Part shown: positions 8,464-16,832 of the stretch, in pieces
Position numbering within the stretch: the first letter of the stretch is position 1
How the letters are laid out: every line of letters starts with the position of its first letter
NCBI GenBank assembly: GCA_049323755.1
Contig: JBMOPE010000018.1
Location: 62,001 to 126,000, forward strand
Direction of reading: 5' to 3'
Length of the DNA: 64,000 nt
Origin: BRHc4a sp049323755
GTDB lineage: Bacteria > Bacillota > Desulfotomaculia > Desulfotomaculales > Desulfocucumaceae
The notes under the pieces: generated by a model
The model's database searches: none
What the model saw: the letters and a program-made list of their open reading frames with translations, nothing else
What the model was told of the DNA's origin: nothing
Position numbers and translations under genes: made by a program

Positions 8464-9435
8464 TTATTCAGTTATGCTTACAAGATTGCTTTCTCCGTAG
8501 AATTTAACCTTGCATTTAAAACCTTCACTTATAAATCTCAGTGGAACCATTGTTCTGCCATTTTCTATCTTTGCAGGAACATCCAGTTCTACCTGCTGAC
8601 CGTTAACTATGGCTGTTTTGTTGTTAATCTTCAATTGTATTTTGACCTGAACACCGTCGACCGTCACTGTGCCGGTTGTTGCATCATAGGCTATGTTTGC
8701 GTTTAAAGACTCTGCAATAAACCGGACAGGCACAAGGGTTCTTCCTTCGACAATTTGGGGAGGCACGTCAAATACCGGGGTTTTGCCGTTTACATATACT
8801 TTTACCTTTAAATCATTTTTCTTGGCGTAGAGGCTGTCCAGGCCTTTGTATGCGTCTTCGTCCTGGCTGTTGTCCTGGACGGCAAGATTCATGAACTTCA
8901 GTGCATCAGATAAATTCCCGCCCTTTATTTTTATTTGAGCCATGTATCTGTATGTAAGGCCGCGGGTTTTCTTATCCATGTCATCGTCTCCGGAAATACT
9001 GTCATAAACCTGTTCCACTACAGTGTCAGCCTCTTCCCCGTCAAAATCCTCGCCAGGCTCATTACTGTAACGGTATACTTCATCAACGACACTCTTCCTG
9101 TCCAGTATGGACTGGAGAACAGCCCTTGCGTGCGGGTTTTTTACATGCAGCAGGGCGTTAGGTATGCCCTTGTGCCTACCCCTGTCGGACTTTTGGTATA
9201 CATTATCTGTTACTGTGTCATCGTTATAAACATCATCTACCACCGAATCACTGTTATACACGTCATCCACCACTGAGTCGGTGTTATAAACATCACCGGC
9301 CACAGTATTTAGCTGCACGCTGTCCTGGGAAGCAGACTGCCACTTGTTTTGTCCGGGCTTGGCGTAGGAAGCTGGAGCCATTAGCCACACTAAAAGGGAT
9401 GTAGCAAGAATGAGAGACAGGATCCTTTTTGTCAT
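8464..9435 (-). CDS. secreted protein with copper amine oxidase N-terminal-like domain
   Basis: A 323-residue exported protein. Residues 1-25 form a signal peptide ending AxA. Residues ~40-85 hold an acidic tandem repeat, four copies around DSVVDDVYN. The middle is charged and ends in a short helical region resembling a TPR-like turn. Residues ~210-322 form the 'stalk' domain named after the copper amine oxidase N-terminus, with its two hallmark halves VPPQIVEGRTLVPVRFIAES and VPAKIENGRTMVPLRFISEG. In Clostridia this domain occurs in many cell-surface proteins and binds no copper. AAAGGAGGTC precedes the ATG. Function unknown; a cell-wall or spore-surface role is inference. Confidence 0.85.
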   Translation of the reverse strand: MTKRILSLILATSLLVWLMAPASYAKPGQNKWQSASQDSVQLNTVAGDVYNTDSVVDDVYNSDSVVDDVYNDDTVTDNVYQKSDRGRHKGIPNALLHVKNPHARAVLQSILDRKSVVDEVYRYSNEPGEDFDGEEADTVVEQVYDSISGDDDMDKKTRGLTYRYMAQIKIKGGNLSDALKFMNLAVQDNSQDEDAYKGLDSLYAKKNDLKVKVYVNGKTPVFDVPPQIVEGRTLVPVRFIAESLNANIAYDATTGTVTVDGVQVKIQLKINNKTAIVNGQQVELDVPAKIENGRTMVPLRFISEGFKCKVKFYGESNLVSITE

Positions 9436-9519
9436 ATTTTTCGACCTCCTTTTGTATGACTTATACGGGTGGATATTCTGTTTTTGAGGGGTACCTGTCT
9501 AAATTGGTAAAATGGTCTC

Positions 9520-9580
9520 AGGGGTGGGAATTGGGAATTGGGAATTGGGGGGATAGGGGTTGGGGATTGGAGGTTGGGGC
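9520..9580. repeat. GGGAATTGG simple repeat
   Basis: Short tandem of GGAATTG / GGGATTGG-type units (GGAATTGGGAATTGGG followed by degenerate copies). It is one of about eight occurrences of this sequence in intergenic parts of the window, here without an obvious inverted partner. Confidence 0.6.
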
Positions 9581-9604
9581 AGGACCCGTGAATAAAGCTA
9601 TAAA

Positions 9605-9640
9605 AATAAGGTCCCAATCTCTATTAAGATTGGGACCCTT
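9605..9640. terminator. bidirectional terminator hairpin
   Basis: Perfect 11-bp stem GGTCCCAATCT/AGATTGGGACC with a 6-base loop. On the minus strand it is followed by TTATTTTTA, and so can end transcription of the small gene at 9773-9937. On the plus strand it is followed by CTTCTTTCT. Confidence 0.75.
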
Positions 9641-9647
9641 CTTTCTG

Positions 9648-9775
9648 GATGAGTAGGAAAAAATTATGGGCTGTGGATAACGTAAAAGGTCGACTATAGG
9701 GCCAATTCCGGACCCATAAATAATGCTTAACAATACCGCTGAAACAGCGGCAACGCCCGCAGGGCGTTTATTTTA
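9648..9775 (+). repeat. short copy of the ~300-bp element lacking its core
   Basis: Contains the left end (AGGAAAAAATTA, TGTGGATAA at 9672, ACTATAGGGC) joined directly to the right end (CAATTCCGGACCC, AATGCTTAACA, then the double hairpin CCGCTGAAACAGCGG + AACGCCCGCAGGGCGTT). The ~300 bases of core and flanking spacer seen at 1922-2370 and 49719-50142 are absent. The module runs into the stop codon of the convergent small gene at 9773. Confidence 0.75.
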
Positions 9776-9937
9776 CCAGGATCTCAGGGTGTCGTAGTTG
9801 TGGCTGAGGGACCCGGCCAGCGAGACCATCATTTTGCTGCGTGATTTTTCAGTCAGTATGCTGGCCCTGTTAAGCTCTGCCTGGTACATGGGCTCCTCAA
9901 AATATTTCTCAAACCAGTGTTTAATTTTATCTATCAT
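9773..9937 (-). CDS. 54-residue hypothetical protein
   Basis: A short gene starting at an ATG with AAGGAGATG seven bases upstream. The 54 residues begin MIDKIKHWFEKYFEEPMYQA and look amphipathic and helical, with no Cys and no membrane span. Regular codon use, a strong ribosome site and the terminator at 9605-9640 support it. No family is recognised. The stop codon abuts the A-rich end of a double-hairpin repeat module. Confidence 0.6.
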   Translation of the reverse strand: MIDKIKHWFEKYFEEPMYQAELNRASILTEKSRSKMMVSLAGSLSHNYDTLRSW

Positions 9938-10167
9938 ATAAAACATCTCCTTAATATGTTGTGTTCTGACTTCATCTTAATTCCCCCGTATTAAAAAATA
10001 AATTCTTTTTCGTTAAATTGCGTTTAACCGATGTCTATTGTTTCACAAGGGCCTTTTCTCCTTTGGGCTAGGCGAAATTTTCACAAAAAAAAATAATACT
10101 GAAACAGAACCCGGCAGTCAATTAATTCGTCAATGGTAACAAGAGGATACTCGGAAGGAGTGGAAAA

Positions 10168-12327
10168 GTGAAAAAGTACAGTTGGTTTCCTGTAATTTTT
10201 GTCATTGCCGTTATAGCGGCGGCATTACAGCTTGTTAATCCAGGTCAGTCAGAGGCCGAACAGCTAAAAAAATTTGCCAGTATGCAGCAAATGGTAGATT
10301 ACATAAAATCCAACAGCACTTTGGCTGGCATGGGTCTTAGTGGCGGCAGGGCGGGGATATCGGTGGGTGCTGCTGAAGGATTTGCTGTAAACCAGGATGC
10401 AAGGCAATCTCTAATGAAAAGCGCTTCTCCGGCCCCAGCCAAGGAAAGCCAAATGGCAAAGGCCGATGAAGCATACTCCGATACCAATGTGCAGGTGGAG
10501 GGAGTCGACGAAGAAGATATAATAAAAAATGACGGAAAATACCTGTATGTGTCCTCCGCCGGCCAGGTTCACATAGTGGAAGCCTATCCGGCAGAAAGCT
10601 CTAAAATTGTTTCATCTATAAAATGTGACGGCCGGGTGGCAGGAATTTATGTTAAAGAAAACAGGCTTTTGGTAATAAGCTATAAATCATCAAGCCCCGG
10701 GATGATTGCTTCGGTATATGATATAACCGACAGGGCAAAGCCTGTTTCGGTCAGGACACTTGGCTGGGAGGGCCAGTATGTAAGTTCCAGGATGATTGGA
10801 AATCATGCATACCTTGTTTTAAACATCCCTGTTCAGTTTCTTGAAGGTATCAAGGGAGTGGAAGAACAGCTGAGCACTCCCCGGATAACAGAGAATGGAA
10901 TCCCCAGGGTGATACAGCCCAATGAAATATATTATTTTGACTGCCCTGATTTCAGTTACAGGTACACTGTGATCGTTTCAATAGATGTTCTCGATAGTAA
11001 AGAGGGAGCACTATTTAAAACCTTCCTGACAGGAACCTCTCATAATATTTATTCCTCAAGTGAAAATCTTTATCTTACCGGTGCAAAAATACCCGACGTG
11101 CGTTTCTTTACCGATAAGTTTATAAATGGCATCGCAGCCCTGACATCCGGGGAGACAGCTGAGAATTTAAGAGTAATAGTCTCTTCAAATTTAAGCCCCG
11201 ACAAAAAGATGCTTGATGCTGAGCAGCTTATTGAAAAATATATAGGCACTCTTGGGTACGAAGAGACAGTAGTTCTGGAGGAGAAGGTGTTCCAGTTGAG
11301 AGAGAGGCTCAGCAGGGACTTGGAAAGGGAACGTAACAAAACCGTTATATACAAACTGGGCGTTTCCGGCGGAGCTGTCGAGTACAAATGCCGCGGAGAG
11401 GTAAACGGAAGGCTTCTGAACCAGTTTTCAATGGATGAGGCTGGAGGATTTTTCAGGGTAGCCACCACGTCTGAGGGATTTTCATTTACCGACAGGCCGT
11501 CAACCCGAAACAATATTTATGTAATGGACGGGGGGCTTAAAGTGGTAGGTAAGCTTGAAGGCCTGGCCCCCAGGGAGAGGATTTACTCGGCAAGGTTTAT
11601 GGGAAGCCGCGTATATCTGGTAACTTTTAGAAATATCGACCCCTTGTTTGTTATAGACCTCAAAGACCCTAAAAGCCCAAAGGTGCTAGGTGAGCTGAAA
11701 ATACCCGGCTTCTCTGACTACCTGCACCCTTACGACGAAAACCATATTATAGGAGTAGGGAAAGAAGTGGCAGCTGTACCTGAGCCCCAGCCGGTGCCCA
11801 TGAGGCCGGATAATATTAAGCCAATGCCTGAGATAATGCCCCCCCTGCCCACAAGGCAGCAGGGAGTAAAGATAGCCCTTTTTGATGTTACCAATCCCGA
11901 AAAGCCTGTGGAAATTTCAAAGTATGTGGTTGAGCAGCAGGATTCTGACTCTGAGGTTTCCAGAAATCACAAGGCCTTCCTTTTCAGCCGGGATAAAAAT
12001 TTGATGGCACTGCCGGTTTCTTACTCCATAACAGCGCCCTATGATAAAAAGAATGGCTTTATGCCATATTACAGGCAGTGGCAGGGTATGTTCGTTTTTA
12101 ATATTTCCAGGGAAAATGGTATAAAACTGAAGGGGAAGATTGAACACCCGTATGAAGGTGTATATGAATACCAGACAACAGAAACCGTGAGAAGGGCGGC
12201 ATATATAAATGAAATTATTTACACGGTTTCAGATGGCAAAGTGAGACTCTCCAGGATAGATGACCTGAAAGAGATCAAAACAATAAAACTTCCAGTGGAA
12301 AAGGATGTTATATATTACTATAAGTAA
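10168..12327 (+). CDS. secreted beta-propeller domain protein
   Basis: A 719-residue exported protein. Residues 1-30 are a signal peptide. After a linker come the sequence NVQVEGVDEEDIIKNDGKYL (about residue 108) and repeated blade-like strands. This matches the family of large secreted bacterial proteins with a C-terminal beta-propeller (Pfam 'Beta_propel'), common in Clostridia and Archaea. No catalytic residues are known for the family; binding at the cell surface is likely. The GTG start has GGAAGGAGTGG just upstream. It is a single gene facing a convergent DMT exporter, with only 15 bases between the two stops. Confidence 0.85.
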   Translation: MKKYSWFPVIFVIAVIAAALQLVNPGQSEAEQLKKFASMQQMVDYIKSNSTLAGMGLSGGRAGISVGAAEGFAVNQDARQSLMKSASPAPAKESQMAKADEAYSDTNVQVEGVDEEDIIKNDGKYLYVSSAGQVHIVEAYPAESSKIVSSIKCDGRVAGIYVKENRLLVISYKSSSPGMIASVYDITDRAKPVSVRTLGWEGQYVSSRMIGNHAYLVLNIPVQFLEGIKGVEEQLSTPRITENGIPRVIQPNEIYYFDCPDFSYRYTVIVSIDVLDSKEGALFKTFLTGTSHNIYSSSENLYLTGAKIPDVRFFTDKFINGIAALTSGETAENLRVIVSSNLSPDKKMLDAEQLIEKYIGTLGYEETVVLEEKVFQLRERLSRDLERERNKTVIYKLGVSGGAVEYKCRGEVNGRLLNQFSMDEAGGFFRVATTSEGFSFTDRPSTRNNIYVMDGGLKVVGKLEGLAPRERIYSARFMGSRVYLVTFRNIDPLFVIDLKDPKSPKVLGELKIPGFSDYLHPYDENHIIGVGKEVAAVPEPQPVPMRPDNIKPMPEIMPPLPTRQQGVKIALFDVTNPEKPVEISKYVVEQQDSDSEVSRNHKAFLFSRDKNLMALPVSYSITAPYDKKNGFMPYYRQWQGMFVFNISRENGIKLKGKIEHPYEGVYEYQTTETVRRAAYINEIIYTVSDGKVRLSRIDDLKEIKTIKLPVEKDVIYYYK

Positions 12328-12342
12328 AGAGCAATTGAATAG

Positions 12343-13311
12343 TTAAATTGATTTGCTTTCCCCTGCAGGGGAAGGAGAGGTGTTCAAAGCTTCTCCTTCC
12401 CCCGCTTTATCAGGGGAGGAAGCCTGCCTGAACCTTGAAGTCTGAACCATTACAACTCCTGCCAGGATTACAGCGGCCCCAATAATATCACGGAGAGTCA
12501 CGCTTTCACTCAGTATAAGCCAGCCTAAAAATACCGCAACTACAGGATTTACATATGTATATGTCGATGCCTTGGCAGGCGGCATTGTTTTTATTATGTA
12601 AACGAAACAGCTAAATCCCAGTATCGACCCGAAAAATATAAGATAGATGAGGGCTCCCGCGCCGTTTAAGGTGAGGTGAAACCGAGGTATCTCTCCGAAC
12701 AGAGCGCCGGTTAGGCAAAGGGCTATTCCCGCTGCCAGGGTTTCCAGCGCCGATATTGCCAGCATTGACCCAGAGACCTGTTTTCTTGACGAATACACTG
12801 AGCCCACTGCCCATAATAAAGCGCCCGCCAGGACACCGAGGACACCACGGAAGTCAATGGCATTTATTCCTGCGCCGGGTAAAACAAGAAGACCTACCCC
12901 TGAAAAGCCAATAAGAAGACCGGCCCAGCCCTTCCAGCCGATCCTTGTTCCCCCCGGGACGGCAAAGTCCAGTACGGCAACGTACAGTGGCACTGTGGAT
13001 ATCAGTAGTGCTGCAAGGCCTGAGGATATATACTGTTCAGACCAGACCACCATGCCATTTCCACCGAAAAGAAGGAAAAGACCGATGGTCGCTATTATTC
13101 TCAGGTCTTTTAATGACTGGGGCATTTGAAGCTTTTTAAAATAAACGTAGGCAAGCATTATGCTGCCGGCCAGGATAAACCGGACCCCTGCAAACAAAGC
13201 CGGGGGGAGGTCGCTTACCCCTATGCGGATGGCCAGGTACGTTGAGCCCCACACCACGCAAACCACGGCATAGGCAAGATAGGCCCTTGTGTCTGTTACA
13301 CTGTTTTTCAA
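12343..13311 (-). CDS. EamA/DMT-family exporter
   Basis: A 322-residue protein with ten membrane spans formed by two EamA repeats (about residues 10-140 and 155-295), the drug/metabolite transporter layout. The start VVWGSTYLAIRIGVSDLPP and the PVVAVFLGWLILSE near the end are typical of the YedA/RhtA branch, which exports amino acids or small metabolites. The substrate is unknown. It starts at TTG with GCGGAGGAA upstream. The tail after the last span is polar and Ser/Pro rich. It is followed upstream by the HAD nucleotidase gene, 22 bases away, so the two may be co-transcribed. Confidence 0.85.
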   Translation of the reverse strand: MKNSVTDTRAYLAYAVVCVVWGSTYLAIRIGVSDLPPALFAGVRFILAGSIMLAYVYFKKLQMPQSLKDLRIIATIGLFLLFGGNGMVVWSEQYISSGLAALLISTVPLYVAVLDFAVPGGTRIGWKGWAGLLIGFSGVGLLVLPGAGINAIDFRGVLGVLAGALLWAVGSVYSSRKQVSGSMLAISALETLAAGIALCLTGALFGEIPRFHLTLNGAGALIYLIFFGSILGFSCFVYIIKTMPPAKASTYTYVNPVVAVFLGWLILSESVTLRDIIGAAVILAGVVMVQTSRFRQASSPDKAGEGEALNTSPSPAGESKSI

Positions 13312-13333
13312 GTATGGTTCCTCCGCTAAGCCA

Positions 13334-13897
13334 CTAAAGATAGGCTTCTATATATTCCTTTATTTCCTGCCAGCTAAAGACCCTGTTGACCAGGTACGGG
13401 AGTTTTCCCTGGTTATAAGTGGCATCCAGCAAAAGAACGGGAATGCCGCATGAACTTACCTGGGCTGCGTTTTTCTTATTATCTTCTATAAACAAATCAA
13501 TGCACAGGCTGTTGCAGGCGCCGCGCTTGTCATGCTGGCCCAGAAGCATCAGGCCTTTACGGGGGACACCGTACCTGTCCAGCCATAGTTCTGTTTGTGG
13601 AAGGTAGCAGGGTGTCCTGGCAGATACAATATAGATATCGTGCTTTTCAGCCAGTTCGTTAATTGTTGCTACAGAGCCTGGGAGGGGAACTGCCTCCTCG
13701 ATTATTTCCAGTTCCTTTGTCATAATTAATTCATCAAGCTGCTTGCGGTCCAGCCCAAACATTTTTACAGGGTCAAAATTTACAAAATCCATTAGGGTGT
13801 AATCTTTTCCGAAATAATTATTTAGTTTTTTGATAATAATGGGCTGAGAGTCGGCGATAACCCCGTCTATGTCAATACCAATCCTTTTCATTTGCAT
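13334..13897 (-). CDS. HAD-family 5'(3')-deoxyribonucleotidase-like phosphatase
   Basis: A 187-residue haloacid-dehalogenase phosphatase of the NT5C type (5' nucleotidase, deoxy, cytosolic). Motif I DIDGVIAD is near residue 9 with both aspartates, motif II is VSAR near residue 92, and motif III/IV is DLFIEDNKKNA near residue 135. The short helical cap between motifs I and II fits this branch. It would dephosphorylate deoxynucleoside monophosphates; the exact substrate is not shown. Either the first ATG or one two codons later may be used. It lies just upstream of the DMT exporter in the same direction. Confidence 0.8.
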   Translation of the reverse strand: MQMKRIGIDIDGVIADSQPIIIKKLNNYFGKDYTLMDFVNFDPVKMFGLDRKQLDELIMTKELEIIEEAVPLPGSVATINELAEKHDIYIVSARTPCYLPQTELWLDRYGVPRKGLMLLGQHDKRGACNSLCIDLFIEDNKKNAAQVSSCGIPVLLLDATYNQGKLPYLVNRVFSWQEIKEYIEAYL

Positions 13898-13915
13898 TTT
13901 TCTCCTGTCTCCAAA

Positions 13916-13950
13916 GATAAAGCAGCCCTTCTAACGGGATAGGGCTGCCC
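13916..13950 (-). terminator. hairpin before the HAD nucleotidase gene
   Basis: On the minus strand, GCAGCCCT ... AGGGCTGC followed by TTTATCTTT. It could be a second terminator for the yeiH-type operon upstream. Confidence 0.5.
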
Positions 13951-14043
13951 GGTTAATAGAATACTTCAACATGTAAAATATTTTTCCTCCTGTAAGTAAA
14001 ACCTTAGTTAAACAAAAAAATCAGCAACTGGGGATGACCCGTT

Positions 14044-14090
14044 AAAAACAAAGCCCTCTGCCAGGAATACAGGCAAAGAGGGCTTCGCCG
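14044..14090 (-). terminator. terminator of the yeiH-type operon
   Basis: On the minus strand, AAGCCCTCT ... AGAGGGCTT with a 15-17-base loop, followed by TGTTTTTAA. It lies about 80 bases after the stop of the 62-residue membrane protein. Confidence 0.7.
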
Positions 14091-14167
14091 TTAAGGTAAA
14101 CCTAACCCATCCAGCTAAGACAGTGTTAGTTCCCAATTCCCAATTCCGGACACATGAATAAGGCGAC

Positions 14168-14356
14168 TTATTTGTGGGCCGCAGGGAAAAGGAAGACGAA
14201 CACTACAATAAATACCGCCAGCAAGGAAACTCCAAGGCCTAAAGACCAGCCAATCAGCTTCTTTTCTATGGGAAGAAGATCGTACCACTCTTCCTGCTCC
14301 AGCATTTCAGAGACCTGTACCGGTTGTTGCGCTATATTTGGGTTGCTTTGGGGCAT
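14168..14356 (-). CDS. small single-span membrane protein, partner of the YeiH-type transporter
   Basis: 62 residues: a polar, acidic N-terminal half (about residues 1-32) and one hydrophobic segment, WSLGLGVSLLAVFIVVFVFL. AAGGAGGTG lies seven bases before the ATG. It sits 30 bases downstream of the YeiH-like gene on the same strand and shares its terminator, so it is probably a small subunit or stabiliser of that transporter. That role is inferred from context only. Confidence 0.7.
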   Translation of the reverse strand: MPQSNPNIAQQPVQVSEMLEQEEWYDLLPIEKKLIGWSLGLGVSLLAVFIVVFVFLFPAAHK

Positions 14357-14386
14357 AATTACACCTCCTTGATTAGGTTCCTGTTA

Positions 14387-15862
14387 TTATTTAGCAAGCG
14401 GTGGCATGATGCCGTTGTAGAAAATCCATGAAATCAGCAGTCCAACCCAGAGAATGAATCCAAAGAGGCAGACAGCATATACCACTACAATCCTGCCCAT
14501 TCCCTCGGCCCACAGCTTGCGGACATTGGTCACCAGTCCGATGGAGAAGAAGCACAGGGCGAAAAATATGCTTCTCAGGGCGTTGGCCTCGTCCATACCG
14601 GCCTTGGCGGGCTTGACTATAGCGGGGTTGGAAAGGCCGGCCAGGAACATGATCAAAAGGGTGAACACAAAGCCAATGACAAACTTGGGGAAGCGCTCCC
14701 AGATTTCCATGGCGGAAACTTTCTGGTTTTTCTGCTGAGCTCCGCCTCTTTTATCAACGCGGTATACAGACCAGATAACGGCCAGAATAAACGCCCATAC
14801 ACCGATGAAAATATCAATAAATATTTTGGTAGTGGTGGTTACCATGAGAACCCAGTCTTTGGCGTACTTAATTCCCTGAGACGCCATGGCTTTGGAGTAA
14901 ATCAGAGATTCAGTCAGGGCGCCGCTGGCGATGGCTCCGCCGTCACTCTTAACAGCCAGGCCCATCCAGGCCCCGGCTACCATCGGCTCAGTGTACAGGA
15001 AGGCAGCGGCAAGGAACGGGAGGAAGAGAAGTTCCACTGCAACGAACACTATGATTACTGCGGAAAGTACCACGGGAACAACGGGTCTGGACCTGATGGC
15101 GGCACCGGTGGCTATTGCTGCTGAAACCCCGCAGATGGATATGCCGGAAGCAAGGGGGGCTGACCATTCAGGCGTAAATTTAAAATACCTTCTGGAAACG
15201 AAATAGACTACAGGCCAGTATATAAGGTATGCCTCCACAACGGCACAGAGACCCCGGACAATAATTGTTCCGGCAAGGGAGGCAGCTTCTATTGTTTTAA
15301 TTCCGAGGGCTGCACCGAGAATAACTATACCGGTTTTAATAAACCACTCGGGCTTGGCCGCATCTTCTAGAAATTTAGCAAAACCTGTAAAGAAATTTCC
15401 TATAATTAGACCGACAATCATTGCAAATACAAGGCCCATTTCTCCAAGACCCAGTGACCAGGGGATATTAAATTTGGCTATTTTATCAGGGGTCGCGGAG
15501 ATGTATGCATACTCACCCAGAACTATACATCCGTAAGTAATCCAGAATATTACTGTAAAACCCGCAATGTACTTCTTGATATTGGTCCCCATGGCTGCTG
15601 CTCCGATGGTGGTAATCGCCAGGAGGAATAAATAGGTATAAATTAATGAAAGATATCCTGGCATACCGGCGTAGGCCTTGGAGATAGGATTCATAGCTTT
15701 TGAGATATCGGTGTAGGCGCCGGTTTTTACCACCCAGCCCAGGAGGTCGGAACCAAATATGGGACCCAGGCCCAGCAGAAATACAAATAGACCAATCCAG
15801 ACCGCCCACCAGTCTTCAAGCTTTAAAAGCTTTGAGCCGCCATTGTTTTGTGGTGAAGACAT
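14387..15862 (-). CDS. YeiH/UPF0324-family putative sulfate exporter
   Basis: A 491-residue membrane protein with about twelve spans. The signature GISICGVSAAIATGAAIRSR and the preceding KTGIVILGAALGI stretch identify the conserved hypothetical 698 family (YeiH). Some members are annotated as sulfate or sulfonate-derived anion exporters. The protein is about 130 residues longer than E. coli YeiH, having extra N-terminal spans and a hydrophilic loop near residue 370. AAGGAGGGG precedes the ATG. With the 62-residue membrane protein it forms a two-gene operon. The substrate is not shown by the sequence. Confidence 0.85.
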   Translation of the reverse strand: MSSPQNNGGSKLLKLEDWWAVWIGLFVFLLGLGPIFGSDLLGWVVKTGAYTDISKAMNPISKAYAGMPGYLSLIYTYLFLLAITTIGAAAMGTNIKKYIAGFTVIFWITYGCIVLGEYAYISATPDKIAKFNIPWSLGLGEMGLVFAMIVGLIIGNFFTGFAKFLEDAAKPEWFIKTGIVILGAALGIKTIEAASLAGTIIVRGLCAVVEAYLIYWPVVYFVSRRYFKFTPEWSAPLASGISICGVSAAIATGAAIRSRPVVPVVLSAVIIVFVAVELLFLPFLAAAFLYTEPMVAGAWMGLAVKSDGGAIASGALTESLIYSKAMASQGIKYAKDWVLMVTTTTKIFIDIFIGVWAFILAVIWSVYRVDKRGGAQQKNQKVSAMEIWERFPKFVIGFVFTLLIMFLAGLSNPAIVKPAKAGMDEANALRSIFFALCFFSIGLVTNVRKLWAEGMGRIVVVYAVCLFGFILWVGLLISWIFYNGIMPPLAK

Positions 15863-16284
15863 TCTTTCCCCTCCTTATAAATGGATATGCTGTTGAAAGA
15901 AACACAGCTTAATTTTTGTACGATCACCCCTTTCACTGGTTAATCGCGCATAGCCCCCTTGTTTAACATATATGGGCTTACGCAAAAAATATTTCATAAT
16001 TTAACAGAATACATTGAATCTACCGGGCAATATTATTCGACATTGTTTGCTTTTCCTTGTATGAAAACAGAATAACTTATAAAATACTATAATTAAAACA
16101 TAAAACATCTGCTCAAAGAGTAAATAGATACTATGTTGCTACTATATTATATTAAAAATGTCTAAGTTAAAATAGTAATAAAAAATTTTCAACATCATCT
16201 AATTCATCCATCATTGACATGCAACCTGTTACAATTGTGATTATACATAGGTGGGTTGTTTGTTATGGAGGGAAAATTAATGTA
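15863..16284. other. 422-base AT-rich intergenic region with divergent promoters
   Basis: Separates the minus-strand yeiH-type operon from the plus-strand small gene at 16285. Very AT-rich. A good -35 box TTGACA is at 16214-16219, with only a weak -10 (TGATTA) 18 bases on. I find no conserved RNA or coding frame. Confidence 0.35.
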
Positions 16285-16521
16285 ATGCTAAGAATTGTCA
16301 TTTATTTTGTCGAATTGAGTAGCCCGGGGCTGAAAAATGCTCTTAATGTAGAAATGTATGATTCTCTGGCGGAAATAATGCAAAAAGTCCAGTCTGACAG
16401 GGAGATAATTGGCCTCAAATGTACCTATGCGGAAATATTGGAGGAAGCCCTTTACAGTAAGGATATAAAGAAGGGAATATTGCTTTCAAAGAAAAAAAAA
16501 CCCCTCTTTAAGGGGGACTGA
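16285..16521 (+). CDS. small hypothetical protein
   Basis: 78 residues beginning MLRIVIYFVELSS. It looks like a globular alpha/beta protein with a basic tail (SKKKKPLFKGD). The ATG at 16285 lies 12 bases after GGAGGG, a rather long spacing; an upstream ATG at 16219 has no ribosome site. The last 25 bases coincide with a strong terminator for the opposite strand (nine T on the minus strand), which explains the lysine run and leaves the true end of the protein in some doubt. No family recognised. Confidence 0.45.
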   Translation: MLRIVIYFVELSSPGLKNALNVEMYDSLAEIMQKVQSDREIIGLKCTYAEILEEALYSKDIKKGILLSKKKKPLFKGD

Positions 16522-16522
16522 T
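16488..16522 (-). terminator. intrinsic terminator on the minus strand
   Basis: On the minus strand, CCCCCTT AA AGAGGGG followed by nine T. It overlaps the 3' end of the plus-strand small gene and would stop minus-strand transcription coming from the DUF2225 gene region. Confidence 0.75.
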
Positions 16523-16539
16523 TACTAATAAGTATGGTA

Positions 16540-16590
<51 letters not shown>

Positions 16591-16769
16591 GCATGCCTGC
16601 TTTTAATTGCCTATAGTATCGTAGTGTTTTGGGTCGTTTGCCTGGTGACTTTGATGCTTATACTCCATATGGGCTGTTGCCAATAATATTGATATTAATA
16701 CTTACAGATACAACAGACAATGCTTCATATTATAAAATAGAAAACAGTGCTTAGGGAATGCCCAATGCC

Positions 16770-16832
16770 ATTCTGAATTCTGAATTCTGGATTCCGCCGC
16801 TGAAACAGCGGCAACGCCCGCAGGGCGTTTAT
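16770..16832. repeat. GAATTCT repeat fused to double-hairpin module
   Basis: TTCTGAATTCTGAATTCTGGATTCCG is followed at once by CCGCTGAAACAGCGG and AACGCCCGCAGGGCGTTTATT. The module runs into the stop codon of the minus-strand gene at 16829, the same placement as at 9773. Confidence 0.7.

Noticed and set aside
10010..10165. Possible c-di-GMP riboswitch before the beta-propeller gene
   Set aside because: The conserved core elements of class I or II could not be found.
14154..15912. Plus-strand frames opposite the yeiH-type operon
   Set aside because: They are shadows of the minus-strand membrane-protein genes, with no ribosome sites and no recognisable domain.
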